Under the pieces are notes generated by a model. It did no database searches, was not told the origin of the DNA, and was given only the letters and a program-made list of their open reading frames with translations. The position numbers were made by a program, and so were the translations under genes. This document shows positions 44,375-53,444 of a stretch of 64,000 nucleotides of DNA, piece by piece. The DNA is from Flavobacteriales bacterium UBA952 (GTDB taxonomy: Bacteria > Bacteroidota > Bacteroidia > Flavobacteriales_D > Crocinitomicaceae). Position 1 is the stretch's first letter. Each line of letters opens with the position of its first letter. Location of the stretch: NCBI GenBank assembly GCA_002293185.1, contig DBCS01000009.1, positions 124,001 through 188,000 of the forward strand, given 5' to 3'.

Positions 44375-45428
44375 GCCAATAAATGTGGCCTTTTTCAATT
44401 GCTAAATGAGATGGGAAATTATTGGTGAATAAACCACCAGTTCCAAACCCTTGTGCAAGTTTTGGCGCATAACTTGCGCCAAACTGTACAATTGCATTCA
44501 GGCCAATCGCGCTCTCTAGCGCACTTGTGAGCCACCAACCAATTTTTCTTTCCTCCGCGAGTAAAATCCATTCTTTCACCCCCGAAAAACCACCATGTAA
44601 ACTTGGCTTGAGAATGATGTAATGTGGCTTTACTTGCTCGAGTAGTGCAATTTTTTCAGAGCGAGAACAGATGCCAATTAATTCTTCGTCCAGAGCTATT
44701 GGCAACGGTGAGGCCAAGCAAAGGGCAGCAAGCTTTTCAGTTTGACCAGCTGCTATTGGTTGTTCAATACTATGCACTTGTAGTGCTGCTAATTCTTCGA
44801 TTACCTCAGCAACTTGCGCTAAAGAAAATGCGCCATTTGCATCGACTCGGATAGTGAGGTCTTCATGGGCAGCATGAGTGCGTAATTCTTTGAGCAAAAG
44901 CAATTCCTCGTGCCAATCCAAAGCGCCGATTTTAAGCTTGACTATTTTAAAACCTACAGCAATTTTTTCGATTGCTTGGGCGCGCATATCGGCCAAGTTA
45001 CCCATCCAGACCAAGCCGTTGATTGGTATGCGCAATTGACCACGCGTAAAAGAATTCACTAATAAGACCGGATGACCATTGGCTTGGATACTCCAAATTA
45101 AGATTTCCAGACCAAAAATAAAAGACGGATACGCCTGCCAGTTGTTGATGAAGTTCTGAAACACGCGATTAGAAAAAAAATCAGATTGGGACCAACGTTC
45201 AAAATGAGGCTGCGCTTCAGCGATGAAAACATTTAGCGCCTTTTCATATTGTTCATGGTTTTGAAATTCAGGAGATAACCCAGGAATAATCGGAAATTCA
45301 GTTTGCGCTGTTTTTCCGTTAGGTAAAGCATACTCATAAATCCAAGATGGTTTGGTATGGAGAATTCCGCGGCTCGTTCCGGCGGGTTTTTTAAATACCA
45401 GTTCGTGTAAGGTCAAGTGCTCAGGCAT
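44352..45428 (-). CDS. menC: o-succinylbenzoate synthase
   Basis: 358 residues, enolase superfamily. Catalytic and metal residues appear in order: KLKIG (Lys of KxK), RVDANGAF (Asp), SIEQPI (Glu), ALDEELIG (Asp) and ILKPSLHGG (Lys). It dehydrates SHCHC to 2-succinylbenzoate in menaquinone synthesis. It overlaps rlmH by 8 bases at its start and the transglycosylase at its end. Other men genes are not in the window. Confidence 0.9.
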   Translation of the reverse strand: MPEHLTLHELVFKKPAGTSRGILHTKPSWIYEYALPNGKTAQTEFPIIPGLSPEFQNHEQYEKALNVFIAEAQPHFERWSQSDFFSNRVFQNFINNWQAYPSFIFGLEILIWSIQANGHPVLLVNSFTRGQLRIPINGLVWMGNLADMRAQAIEKIAVGFKIVKLKIGALDWHEELLLLKELRTHAAHEDLTIRVDANGAFSLAQVAEVIEELAALQVHSIEQPIAAGQTEKLAALCLASPLPIALDEELIGICSRSEKIALLEQVKPHYIILKPSLHGGFSGVKEWILLAEERKIGWWLTSALESAIGLNAIVQFGASYAPKLAQGFGTGGLFTNNFPSHLAIEKGHIYWLNDSDKS

Positions 45429-45894
45429 GGTGGTAGGGTTCGCCTTTTATAATACTAAATGCCCGATACAACTGCTCCAGGAAAATCATGCGCACCATTT
45501 GGTGTGAAAAAGTCATTTTTGACAATGATTGTTTGAATTGTGCGCGCTCGTATACAGCCTGACTAAAGCCATATGCGCCACCAATAACAAATACAAAGGC
45601 CCCATTGTGTTGCTTTTGCTTTTGAGTAATCCAATTTGCAAAATCTACTGAGCTCAATTGTTGACCGTTCTCATCGAGCAAAATAACAAAGTCTGTCGGG
45701 TTAATTTTTGCTAAAATTTGAGCACCCTCTTTTTCTTTGATTTGTGCCTGACTTAAGGCCTTAGGATTTTTAATATCGGGAAGATCTAGCCGTTCGTAAC
45801 TACAGTAATGAGCCAAACGTTGTTGATAGCGTTGTTCGCCTTGTTTGAGGTCGTCAAGAGCTGTTTTACCAACAACAATAAAGCGGACTTTCAT
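45421..45894 (-). CDS. rlmH: 23S rRNA pseudouridine-1915 N3-methyltransferase
   Basis: 157 residues, full length for this SPOUT-class enzyme. The knot region is present: FVFVIGGAYGFSQAVYERA and LSKMTFSHQMVRMIFLEQLYRAFSIIKGEPYHH. It methylates pseudouridine 1915 in helix 69 of 23S rRNA. Part of the leftward operon, 4 bases after the NifU-like gene. Confidence 0.95.
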   Translation of the reverse strand: MKVRFIVVGKTALDDLKQGEQRYQQRLAHYCSYERLDLPDIKNPKALSQAQIKEKEGAQILAKINPTDFVILLDENGQQLSSVDFANWITQKQKQHNGAFVFVIGGAYGFSQAVYERAQFKQSLSKMTFSHQMVRMIFLEQLYRAFSIIKGEPYHHA

Positions 45895-45898
45895 GAGC

Positions 45899-46141
45899 TT
45901 AAACTGCTTCTACACCTCTTAGTTCTGGCGCGGCCATTTTGAGCGCTTCTTCAAGCCCCCCTTTGATGGTCATTTGAGACATCGAGCAATCGCTGCAAGA
46001 TCCGAGCATTCGGACCTGGACAATGGCGTCGTCGGTAATATCGATGAGCTCCATGTCTCCGCCATCGACATGTAAAAAGGGACGGAGTTGATTGAGAGCG
46101 TCGAGGACCTTACTGCGAAGCGCTTCTTTGTTGGCTATCAT
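45899..46141 (-). CDS. NifU C-terminal-domain iron-sulfur scaffold
   Basis: 80 residues. The CxxC motif is in GSCSDCSMSQMTIKGG. It carries and delivers Fe-S clusters. Its ATG overlaps the stop of the Mrp ATPase gene by 4 bases, which pairs two Fe-S carriers in one operon. Confidence 0.92.
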   Translation of the reverse strand: MIANKEALRSKVLDALNQLRPFLHVDGGDMELIDITDDAIVQVRMLGSCSDCSMSQMTIKGGLEEALKMAAPELRGVEAV

Positions 46142-47220
46142 GCTTGATGTTTGGGCGTTGCTATAATTGCATTCAATTCAGTTTCAAAGTTATGAACTAA
46201 ATCGTCAAATGCTTGGGTTGTAGGATTATTTTGCTGAAAAACAGCTGGTTTGCCTGCGTCTCCTGCCTCACAAACACCTTGAACGAGCGGAATACTACCC
46301 AAAAACGGAACGTTCATACCTTGTGCTAAATTCTTGGCACCATCGCGGCCAAAAATGTAATACTTGTTGTCTGGCAATTCGGCCGGAGTAAAATAAGCCA
46401 TGTTTTCGACGATTCCTAAGATTGGAACTTTGAAAGCGTCTAGTCTGAACATTTGAATACCCCTACGCGCATCGGCTAAAGCCACCTCTTGCGGGGTGCT
46501 TACAATAACGACGCCGTCTAGCGGTACGGTTTGCATTAAAGAAAGATGGATATCGCTGGTTCCTGGCGGGAGGTCAATGAGCAAAAAGTCGAGCTCGCCC
46601 CAATGTGCGTCTGCAAACAATTGAGTGAGTGCCTTTGAGGCCATTGGCCCGCGCCAAACAACGGCGTCGTCTTGGCTGGTAAAAAACCCAATTGATAGGA
46701 TTTTAATGCCGTTTGACTCAATAGGCACAATAAGTGACTGGCCATTGACATCGGTCATTTTTGGGCGCTCTCCAACGAGATCAAACATGGTGGGCATCGA
46801 TGGGCCGTGAATATCTGCATCGACGATTCCGACACGAAATCCTTTCTTCGCCAAGCCTCCTGCTAAATTAGCAGTAATGGTTGATTTTCCTACCCCGCCC
46901 TTTCCTGATGCAATGGCAATAATATGCTTGACATCTGGCAATATTTTCCTGCGAGCAGTTCTGCTTTGTGCATCCAAACCTTGAATTTGACAGTTGATTT
47001 GAAGATGTTGACCAAAAACGCGCTTTAAATTAAACTCTATTGCTTCTTGCATACGCTTTCTTGCGTGCAATGCCGGATTGGATATTTTAACACGCAACGC
47101 AATACCAGCCTCTTCGATAGTAAGCTGCTCAATTAGATTTAAACTCACTAAATCATTTTTGAGATCAGGCTCCATTATTTTTCCTAAAACATCGAGTACT
47201 TCTTCTCTATTTATATTCAT
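46138..47220 (-). CDS. mrp: Mrp/ApbC-type Fe-S cluster carrier ATPase
   Basis: 360 residues. N-terminal MIP18-like domain (1-90), then P-loop ATPase with deviant Walker A SGKGGVGKSTITANLA. Later motifs: VDADIHGPSMPTMF and LIDLPPGTSDIHLSLMQ. Unlike many Mrp proteins I see no clear CxxC near the C-terminus (VCEAGDAGKPAVF has one Cys). It is thought to move Fe-S clusters to apo-proteins. Confidence 0.92.
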   Translation of the reverse strand: MNINREEVLDVLGKIMEPDLKNDLVSLNLIEQLTIEEAGIALRVKISNPALHARKRMQEAIEFNLKRVFGQHLQINCQIQGLDAQSRTARRKILPDVKHIIAIASGKGGVGKSTITANLAGGLAKKGFRVGIVDADIHGPSMPTMFDLVGERPKMTDVNGQSLIVPIESNGIKILSIGFFTSQDDAVVWRGPMASKALTQLFADAHWGELDFLLIDLPPGTSDIHLSLMQTVPLDGVVIVSTPQEVALADARRGIQMFRLDAFKVPILGIVENMAYFTPAELPDNKYYIFGRDGAKNLAQGMNVPFLGSIPLVQGVCEAGDAGKPAVFQQNNPTTQAFDDLVHNFETELNAIIATPKHQA

Positions 47221-47747
47221 TTTTGCGCTTTGATAGATTGGATGGTATGATACATGAAATCTATAACCCTTTTGGTGTCTCCTTGTTCACGGTTCATGAT
47301 TTCGTAGTAATTGTTGTGAAGACGTTTGACACTGTAAATATAAAAACGCGCGTTTTTTTGAGCCACGAATTCTCCTTTCACCTTTCTTCGATAAATGAGT
47401 ATGTCATCTGACTGCCTCACTACCTCAATTTCAAAAAATGGATTTGGCTTGAGTAACTTGCGTTTAAATTCAGCAAATCTAAAAGCGTAGTCTCCGTAAT
47501 CTTCTATGAATAAACTAAAATTTCTTCCGACTTGGAGCTTCCATTTATAACCACCTGGTTCAAAATCTACCTGAGGCTTTACAGAGGTTCCGATTCCGGA
47601 GCTTGCATTCGGGAGCATTATTTGGACCGACAAATCGTAAGGTGAGAGGTCGAAGGGCTTGTATTGAACGTAATCAAAATCGGTTGGTTGATCCGGCACG
47701 CAGGAGCTCAGGAACAAAAAAGTAAGCAGTACAAAGACCATTTGCAT
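47217..47747 (-). CDS. gliding-motility-type or general lipoprotein of unknown function
   Basis: 176 residues from the ATG at 47747, which gives a lipoprotein signal MQMVFVLLTFLFLSSC with a lipobox Cys at 16. The rest is strand-rich (YKPFDLSPYDLSVQIMLP, GRNFSLFIEDYGDYAFRF). Family not recognised. First gene of a leftward operon, with 4-base overlap to mrp. Confidence 0.75.
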   Translation of the reverse strand: MQMVFVLLTFLFLSSCVPDQPTDFDYVQYKPFDLSPYDLSVQIMLPNASSGIGTSVKPQVDFEPGGYKWKLQVGRNFSLFIEDYGDYAFRFAEFKRKLLKPNPFFEIEVVRQSDDILIYRRKVKGEFVAQKNARFYIYSVKRLHNNYYEIMNREQGDTKRVIDFMYHTIQSIKAQK

Positions 47748-47793
47748 GATACAAAGATACACTTGGTTTATCTTTTTTTTACAATTTCGCAGT

Positions 47794-48189
47794 ATGGAAA
47801 AACAAACTGCCTTCTTTTCTTCGCTATTTATTATGCTCTCTGTCATTTTTGGGGCCTTTGGAGCACATGCCTTGAAAGAAATACTCGAACCCTCAGCGCT
47901 TCAGACCTTCGAAGTGGGCGTGCGTTATCAAGGCTTTCTATCCATGGGCGTGCTTTTACTTGCCTTGAACGCAGATCGTTTTGAACATTCTATTAAAAAA
48001 ATATTGTGGGCCATGCTGATCGGAATGATATTATTTTGTTTTTCTATCTACGGATTGGTATTGGGGCGTCACTTTATTAATGAAAATGCCTTTAGCTTTT
48101 TAGGGCCAATTACCCCTATCGGCGGGGCAATAAGTATCGTTTCATGGTGTGTATTGCTTTTTCGTCTGTTAAAATACGGACAAGACTAA
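47794..48189 (+). CDS. DUF423-family small membrane protein
   Basis: 131 residues from the ATG at 47794. Four hydrophobic segments; FGAFGAHALKEIL and VRYQGFLSMGVLLLALNADRF are characteristic of the DUF423 (YgdD-like) family. Inner membrane; function unknown. The divergent lipoprotein gene starts 46 bases upstream. Confidence 0.88.
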   Translation: MEKQTAFFSSLFIMLSVIFGAFGAHALKEILEPSALQTFEVGVRYQGFLSMGVLLLALNADRFEHSIKKILWAMLIGMILFCFSIYGLVLGRHFINENAFSFLGPITPIGGAISIVSWCVLLFRLLKYGQD

Positions 48190-48231
48190 AACTTTTTTGC
48201 GAATGATGTTTTGTAATTCGTGAATAGTTTT

Positions 48232-48239
48232 TACTTTTG
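48232..48239 (+). promoter_or_regulatory. promoter of bcp: TTTG, 18 bases, TACTTTTG
   Basis: -33 TTTG at 48210-48213, -7 TACTTTTG at 48232-48239. The leader to the ATG at 48280 is about 35 bases. Confidence 0.65.
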
Positions 48240-48279
48240 ATTAGTTTTTCATCGTAACACCGATTATTTTTTAAACATT

Positions 48280-48741
48280 ATGGCAACACTAACTCTCGGA
48301 AGCAAGCTTCCTGCCTTTACAGGCATCGACCAAAACGGCGTATCAATCAGCAGTGCAGACTTTGCTGGTAAAAACCTTGTCATATACTTTTATCCCAAAG
48401 ACGACACCCCTGGTTGCACAGCACAGGCCTGCAGTATCCGCGACGGCCAAGAAGCTTTGCTTTGCGCTCAAGTTCAGGTAATTGGTGTAAGCGCAGACAG
48501 CGTAGCTGCACACACCAAATTTGTAAACAAATACCAGCTGAACTTTCCACTTATATCCGATACCGACAAAACCATTATTCAAGAATTTGGTGTTTGGGGT
48601 CCAAAAAAATTTATGGGTCGTGAATACGAAGGTATCCATCGTATGACCTTTATCTTTGACCAAACACACACCCTTATTAAGGTCATTGAAAAACCCAACA
48701 CAAAAGACCACGCCAACGAAGTTTTGGCTTGTTTTCAATAG
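48280..48741 (+). CDS. bcp: thioredoxin-dependent thiol peroxidase (bacterioferritin comigratory protein)
   Basis: 153 residues. Peroxidatic Cys in FYPKDDTPGCTAQAC, with a second Cys five residues later, as in E. coli-type BCP. It reduces hydroperoxides with electrons from thioredoxin. Single gene with its own promoter. Confidence 0.95.
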   Translation: MATLTLGSKLPAFTGIDQNGVSISSADFAGKNLVIYFYPKDDTPGCTAQACSIRDGQEALLCAQVQVIGVSADSVAAHTKFVNKYQLNFPLISDTDKTIIQEFGVWGPKKFMGREYEGIHRMTFIFDQTHTLIKVIEKPNTKDHANEVLACFQ

Positions 48742-48819
48742 AACGTAAATTGTTTACGTACTTCATCTTGCAACTTTGTAAAAATTATTCACCGAGCCCC
48801 GCTCACAACAACAAACGAT

Positions 48820-49848
48820 ATGGCAAAAGAACAAAATCTAGAAAAACTTAAAGCGCTCCAACTGACCATGGAAAAGCTTGACAAAACCTTTGGAAAAGGC
48901 GCTGTTATGAAACTTGGCGACGCTCCTGTTGAACAAGTAGAAGTGATCCCTACAGGCTCCTTAACTCTTGACTTGGCATTGGGTATCAATGGCTACCCAA
49001 AAGGCCGCGTAGTTGAAATCTACGGCCCCGAATCTTCGGGTAAAACCACCCTTGCATTACATGCTATTGCCGAGGTTCAAAAACAAGGAGGTATTGCAGC
49101 CTTCATCGATGCTGAACACGCTTTTGATCAGTTCTATGCACAAAAACTAGGCGTAGATATAGCCAATCTTTTAATCTCACAACCCGACAACGGAGAACAA
49201 GCGCTAGAAATTACCGACAACCTCATCCGTTCAGGTGCCATTGACCTCATTGTCATTGACTCTGTTGCGGCGCTCACACCAAAAGCTGAAATCGAAGGCG
49301 AAATGGGTGACTCCCAAATGGGCCTTCAAGCGCGTCTGATGTCTAAAGCCCTCAGAAAATTAACAGGCTCTATCAACAAAGCTGGCTGCTGCTGCATTTT
49401 CATCAACCAACTTAGAGACAAAATAGGCGTAATGTTTGGAAATCCAGAAACTACTACTGGTGGTAATGCACTAAAATTTTACTCTTCCATCCGACTCGAT
49501 ATCCGCAGAGCAGCGCAATTAAAAGATGGAGAAGAAATTGTTGGTAATCGCGTTAAAGTAAAAGTTGTCAAAAATAAAGTAGCTCCTCCGTTTAGAAAAG
49601 CTGAATTCGATATCATGTATGGCGAAGGTATTTCTAAGGTTGGTGAAATTATCGACCTCGGCGTGGACCTAAATATCCTTAAAAAAAGTGGTTCTTGGTT
49701 TTCTTATGGAGAGACCAAATTAGGTCAAGGACGCGATGCCATTAAAACACTCATTCTAGACAACCCAGAACTCATGGAAGAACTGGAAGCAAAAATTAAA
49801 AATGTGCTTGTAACACCCACGGGTCAGGCGGAAGTGTTACAAGATTAA
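48820..49848 (+). CDS. recA: recombinase A
   Basis: 342 residues. Walker A GPESSGKTT near residue 68, LIVIDSVAALTPKAEIEG, loop L2 FINQLRDKIGVMFGNPETTTGGNALKFYSS. Catalyses homologous strand exchange and LexA-type coprotease action. The C-terminus is shorter and less acidic than in E. coli. Followed by a strong terminator. Confidence 0.98.
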   Translation: MAKEQNLEKLKALQLTMEKLDKTFGKGAVMKLGDAPVEQVEVIPTGSLTLDLALGINGYPKGRVVEIYGPESSGKTTLALHAIAEVQKQGGIAAFIDAEHAFDQFYAQKLGVDIANLLISQPDNGEQALEITDNLIRSGAIDLIVIDSVAALTPKAEIEGEMGDSQMGLQARLMSKALRKLTGSINKAGCCCIFINQLRDKIGVMFGNPETTTGGNALKFYSSIRLDIRRAAQLKDGEEIVGNRVKVKVVKNKVAPPFRKAEFDIMYGEGISKVGEIIDLGVDLNILKKSGSWFSYGETKLGQGRDAIKTLILDNPELMEELEAKIKNVLVTPTGQAEVLQD

Positions 49849-49869
49849 ACCTATCGTTTGGTTGGGAAG

Positions 49870-49899
49870 CGGCGCTCTTTTGGAGCGCCGTTTTTTTTT
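49870..49899 (+). terminator. terminator of recA
   Basis: CGGCGCTC (49870-49877) and GAGCGCCG (49883-49890), loop of five, then nine T. Confidence 0.9.
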
Positions 49900-49977
49900 G
49901 TTGCAATAATTTACCAGAGCCATCGTTTTTATTTTGAACTTTATTTTTTATCTTCGAAACCCAAACTTAAAGAAACT

Positions 49978-50685
49978 ATGAAAACCTATCTTCCACTAAT
50001 TGCATTATCTGCTTTACTAATCGGTTCAACCACGAGCTGTAAGAAAAAAGGCTGTCTAGACCAAGATGCTGTCAACTACAACTCAGAAGCTAAAAAAGAT
50101 GACGGTACTTGCAAGTACACACCCACCATTAACGTTAATGGAAACAATCCAGAAAATATCAATGTAGGCGATACCTACACAGACGCAGGAGCAACAGCAA
50201 CCAACAAAGATGGTTCTACAGTAACCGTAAATACAAGCAGCCAAGTAGATGCCACTACCAAAGGAACATATACTGTAACATACACAGCTACAAATGAAAA
50301 TGGGTCGGCTACAGCAACACGCACCGTAAATGTAAATATTGGGCAAGACAACTGGCTAGTTACTTGGAATGTAACTAGTGATTGTGGAAATTCATTTCCC
50401 CTAGCAGCTGCGCCTGTTTTTGCTTCGGGTACAACCGGGACCAACGACCTAATTATTGATAACTTATTCAATATTGTAGGTGGGACAGCTAACGCCACAG
50501 TCAACGGAAGCAATATCAATATTCCAACACAAACTATAGACTTTACGTTTGGTCAAGTAACTTTTTCCGGCGTCGGCACGATAAATGACCAAGCAAACAC
50601 GATTACTATCACCTATACATACGATAATACGACTCCAATTATTGGCGGATCCGGAACTTGTGTTGCAACTTACACCAAACAATAA
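49978..50685 (+). CDS. lipoprotein with an Ig-like (DUF5011) domain
   Basis: 235 residues from the ATG at 49978: MKTYLPLIALSALLIGSTTSC with lipobox Cys at 21. Then CLDQDAVNYNSEAKKDDGTC, a small Cys-bracketed motif common in Bacteroidota, and a bacterial Ig-like segment (INVGDTYTDAGATATNKDGST...VTYTATNENGSATATRTV). The last 90 residues have no known family. Anchored in the envelope; function unknown. Confidence 0.82.
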   Translation: MKTYLPLIALSALLIGSTTSCKKKGCLDQDAVNYNSEAKKDDGTCKYTPTINVNGNNPENINVGDTYTDAGATATNKDGSTVTVNTSSQVDATTKGTYTVTYTATNENGSATATRTVNVNIGQDNWLVTWNVTSDCGNSFPLAAAPVFASGTTGTNDLIIDNLFNIVGGTANATVNGSNINIPTQTIDFTFGQVTFSGVGTINDQANTITITYTYDNTTPIIGGSGTCVATYTKQ

Positions 50686-50705
50686 TTTTGATCATCCAAA
50701 AATAT

Positions 50706-50733
50706 AAAGGCCCGAGATTCGGGCCTTTTTTTT
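50706..50733 (+). terminator. terminator after the lipoprotein gene
   Basis: AAGGCCCGA, loop GATT-like, TCGGGCCTT and a run of T. Confidence 0.85.
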
Positions 50734-50798
50734 TGCATGCTTTTGCATCTGTAGCATTTGTTACAATCCCATCATTTAACTTGAATAAACTTTGCGAC

Positions 50799-50985
50799 AT
50801 GGGAAAATTCAATGATATCATCAGTGCGCCTACCCCCACCTTAGTCGATTTTCATGCCACCTGGTGTGGGCCTTGCAAAATGATGTCTCCCATACTGGAG
50901 GAATTTTAAAAAGCATACGGCGCGAAAGCGGTGCCTTTCCACTCCAAACACTTAAACAAAAAATCGGCAGTTATTTAAAGATCAA
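50799..50985 (+). pseudogene. thioredoxin remnant
   Basis: From the ATG at 50799 it reads MGKFNDIISAPTPTLVDF, then HATWCGPCKMMSPILEEF and an in-frame stop (50907). WCGPC is the intact thioredoxin active site. After the stop, KAYGAKAVP continues in frame (helix end, then the segment with the cis-Pro), with the central strands missing. A typical thioredoxin C-terminus (PLQTLKQKIGSYLK) follows in another frame at 50939-50983. So there is one stop, one internal deletion of about 40-50 residues and one frameshift. Confidence 0.8.
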
Positions 50986-50989
50986 AAAA

Positions 50990-51020
50990 AAGGGTGGCTT
51001 TATGTAACCCTTCTTTTTTA
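50990..51020 (+). terminator. terminator after the thioredoxin remnant
   Basis: AAGGGT and ACCCTT around an 11-base loop, then CTTTTTT. Upstream of the hppA promoter. Confidence 0.6.
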
Positions 51021-51052
51021 TATACGTATTTGCTTTCCTAGGCGGAAAACTA

Positions 51053-51060
51053 TACTTTTG
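51053..51060 (+). promoter_or_regulatory. promoter of hppA: TTTG, 20 bases, TACTTTTG
   Basis: -33 TTTG at 51029-51032 and -7 TACTTTTG at 51053-51060; leader of about 30 bases to the ATG at 51095. Confidence 0.65.
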
Positions 51061-51094
51061 CCGACGTAAATTTTAATCAAACTAACAAATCAGT

Positions 51095-53380
51095 ATGGAA
51101 TCAATGATGATTTATGTGCCAATTGTGATGGCCGTTATCGGATTGCTATTTATGGCAATGAAGAGAGCATGGGTTTTGAAGCAAGACGCCGGCGATGGAA
51201 AAATGAAAGAAATTTCAGATTACATCTATGAAGGAGCACTCGCCTTTTTAAAAGCAGAATACCGCTTACTCGCGGTTTTCGTTTTGATATCAAGTATAGT
51301 ATTAGCCGGGATTACTTTTGTTCCAGGTGTTAAAACACACTTATTAATTATTATCGCATTTATATTCGGTGCCATTTTCTCTGCCTTGGCAGGAAACATG
51401 GGAATGAAAATTGCCACGAAAACCAATGTGCGAACCACTCAAGCGGCACGTACTAGTTTACCTCAAGCATTGAAAGTTTCTTTCGGAGGCGGAACGGTTA
51501 TGGGTCTTGGCGTTGCTGGTTTGGCCGTTTTGGGCTTGACTGCTTTCTTTATTTTCTTCTTCCAATTCTTCATGGGTGGTAAATGGACCAACACCGAAGA
51601 CATGACTATCGTACTTGAAACATTAGCTGGTTTCTCTCTCGGAGCTGAATCAATCGCATTATTTGCGCGTGTGGGTGGTGGTATTTATACCAAAGCTGCC
51701 GACGTCGGTGCTGACCTAGTAGGTAAAGTAGAAGCGGGTATTCCTGAAGACGACCCACGTAACCCAGCAACAATTGCCGATAATGTTGGAGACAACGTTG
51801 GAGACGTAGCAGGCATGGGAGCTGACTTATTTGGTTCTTATGTAGCAACAGTTTTAGCTGCTATGGTTCTTGGTAATTATGTCATCAAAGATATGGGTGG
51901 CAACATCATTAAAGAAGGTTTTGGTGGTATTGGCCCTATATTATTGCCAATGGCCATTGCTGGTTTCGGCATCTTGTTCTCGATCATTGGAACGATGCTC
52001 GTCCGCATCAAGAGCAACGACGCGAAAGAAAAGCAAGTTCAAGGAGCTTTAAACCTAGGCAACTGGGTATCTATTGGTCTTACTGCTATTGCTTGTTATA
52101 TTTTGGTAAACTGGATGTTGCCAGCTCAAATGACCATGGAGTTCTTTGGAGAAGGTCCACAAGAAATTTCATCGATGCGTGTATTCTTCGCTACTATCGT
52201 TGGTTTAGTAGTAGGAGGCGTTATTTCTTCTGTTACTGAATACTACACAGGATTGGGTACAAAACCAGTCTTGAAAATTGTTCAAAAATCTGCTACAGGT
52301 GCAGGTACAAACGTAATTGCTGGTTTGGCTACTGGTATGATTTCAACCTTTCCGACCGTATTATTGTTTGCAGGAGCCATCTGGGGATCTTATGCATTGG
52401 CCGGTTTCTACGGTGTTGCTCTTGCGGCATCAGCCATGATGGCCACTACGGCTATGCAATTAGCTATCGATGCATTCGGACCAATCTCTGACAACGCAGG
52501 TGGTATTGCAGAAATGAGCGAGCTTCCAAAAGAAGTGCGCCAACGCACCGATATTTTAGACTCAGTTGGTAATACAACTGCTGCAACCGGTAAAGGATTT
52601 GCCATTGCATCAGCAGCGCTTACCTCCCTTGCCTTGTTTGCTGCTTACGTTACTTTCACTGGAATCGACGGCATCAACATATTTAAAGCTCCAGTACTCG
52701 CTATGTTGTTTGTTGGTGGCATGATCCCCGTTGTATTCTCTGCACTCGCTATGAATTCAGTTGGTAAGGCGGCCATGGATATGGTGTATGAAGTGCGTCG
52801 TCAGTTCCGTGAAATTCCAGGAATTATGGAAGGTACGGGCAAGCCTGAATATGGCAAGTGCGTAGAAATCTCTACCAAAGCTGCGTTGCGCGAAATGATG
52901 TTGCCTGGTGTACTTACAATTGGCTTCCCTATTTTAATTGCTACTTTACCAATGTTACTTGGCTACGATAACCAACTCATCGCAGAAATGCTCGGTGGCT
53001 ATATGGCTGGCGTAACGGTTTCAGGTGTGCTTTGGGCAGTTTTCCAAAATAATGCGGGTGGCGCATGGGACAACGCTAAGAAATCTTTTGAAGCTGGTGT
53101 TGAAATCAACGGAGAAATGACTTACAAAGGTTCTGATGCACACAAAGCTGCCGTAACCGGAGACACCGTAGGAGACCCGTTCAAAGATACTTCTGGCCCC
53201 TCTATGAACATTTTAATTAAACTCACTTGTTTGATTGGCTTGGTCATTGCACCAATCTTAGGTAACGGTCAAGAAGAGAAGAAAGAAGCTGACTGCTGTG
53301 CCAAAACAGAAATGTCTAACGACATGAAATGCGACATGAGCAAATGTTCAAAAGAAAATAAAGATTGTTGCGCTAAATAA
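51095..53380 (+). CDS. hppA: ion-pumping membrane pyrophosphatase with Cys-rich C-terminal tail
   Basis: 761 residues with about 16 membrane segments. Substrate and pump motifs are intact: AADVGADLVGKVEAGIPEDD, then ATIADNVGDNVGDVAGMGAD, and the late repeat TGDTVGDPFKDTSGPSMN. The Ala in GNTTAATGKGFAIASAAL (not Lys) marks a K+-dependent type; these pump Na+ or H+. It couples PPi hydrolysis to ion export. The last 30 or so residues after NGQEEKKEAD are unusual: six cysteines (two CC pairs) in a Lys- and Met-containing tail after the final membrane helix. Confidence 0.93.
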   Translation: MESMMIYVPIVMAVIGLLFMAMKRAWVLKQDAGDGKMKEISDYIYEGALAFLKAEYRLLAVFVLISSIVLAGITFVPGVKTHLLIIIAFIFGAIFSALAGNMGMKIATKTNVRTTQAARTSLPQALKVSFGGGTVMGLGVAGLAVLGLTAFFIFFFQFFMGGKWTNTEDMTIVLETLAGFSLGAESIALFARVGGGIYTKAADVGADLVGKVEAGIPEDDPRNPATIADNVGDNVGDVAGMGADLFGSYVATVLAAMVLGNYVIKDMGGNIIKEGFGGIGPILLPMAIAGFGILFSIIGTMLVRIKSNDAKEKQVQGALNLGNWVSIGLTAIACYILVNWMLPAQMTMEFFGEGPQEISSMRVFFATIVGLVVGGVISSVTEYYTGLGTKPVLKIVQKSATGAGTNVIAGLATGMISTFPTVLLFAGAIWGSYALAGFYGVALAASAMMATTAMQLAIDAFGPISDNAGGIAEMSELPKEVRQRTDILDSVGNTTAATGKGFAIASAALTSLALFAAYVTFTGIDGINIFKAPVLAMLFVGGMIPVVFSALAMNSVGKAAMDMVYEVRRQFREIPGIMEGTGKPEYGKCVEISTKAALREMMLPGVLTIGFPILIATLPMLLGYDNQLIAEMLGGYMAGVTVSGVLWAVFQNNAGGAWDNAKKSFEAGVEINGEMTYKGSDAHKAAVTGDTVGDPFKDTSGPSMNILIKLTCLIGLVIAPILGNGQEEKKEADCCAKTEMSNDMKCDMSKCSKENKDCCAK

Positions 53381-53398
53381 GCGCCTCACATTCCTTCT

Positions 53399-53427
53399 AA
53401 AGCCACCTCAAAGGGTGGCTTTTTTGT
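53399..53427 (+). terminator. terminator of hppA
   Basis: AAAGCCACC and GGTGGCTTT around TCAAAG, then a T-run. Confidence 0.85.
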
Positions 53428-53433
53428 TTTATT

Positions 53434-53441
53434 TATATTTG
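53434..53441 (+). promoter_or_regulatory. -7 element TATATTTG, 3 bases before a GTG start
   Basis: TATATTTG fits TAnnTTTG. It ends 3 bases before the GTG at 53445, which makes the mRNA of the alkyltransferase-like gene probably leaderless. Confidence 0.5.
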
Positions 53442-53444
53442 TAC

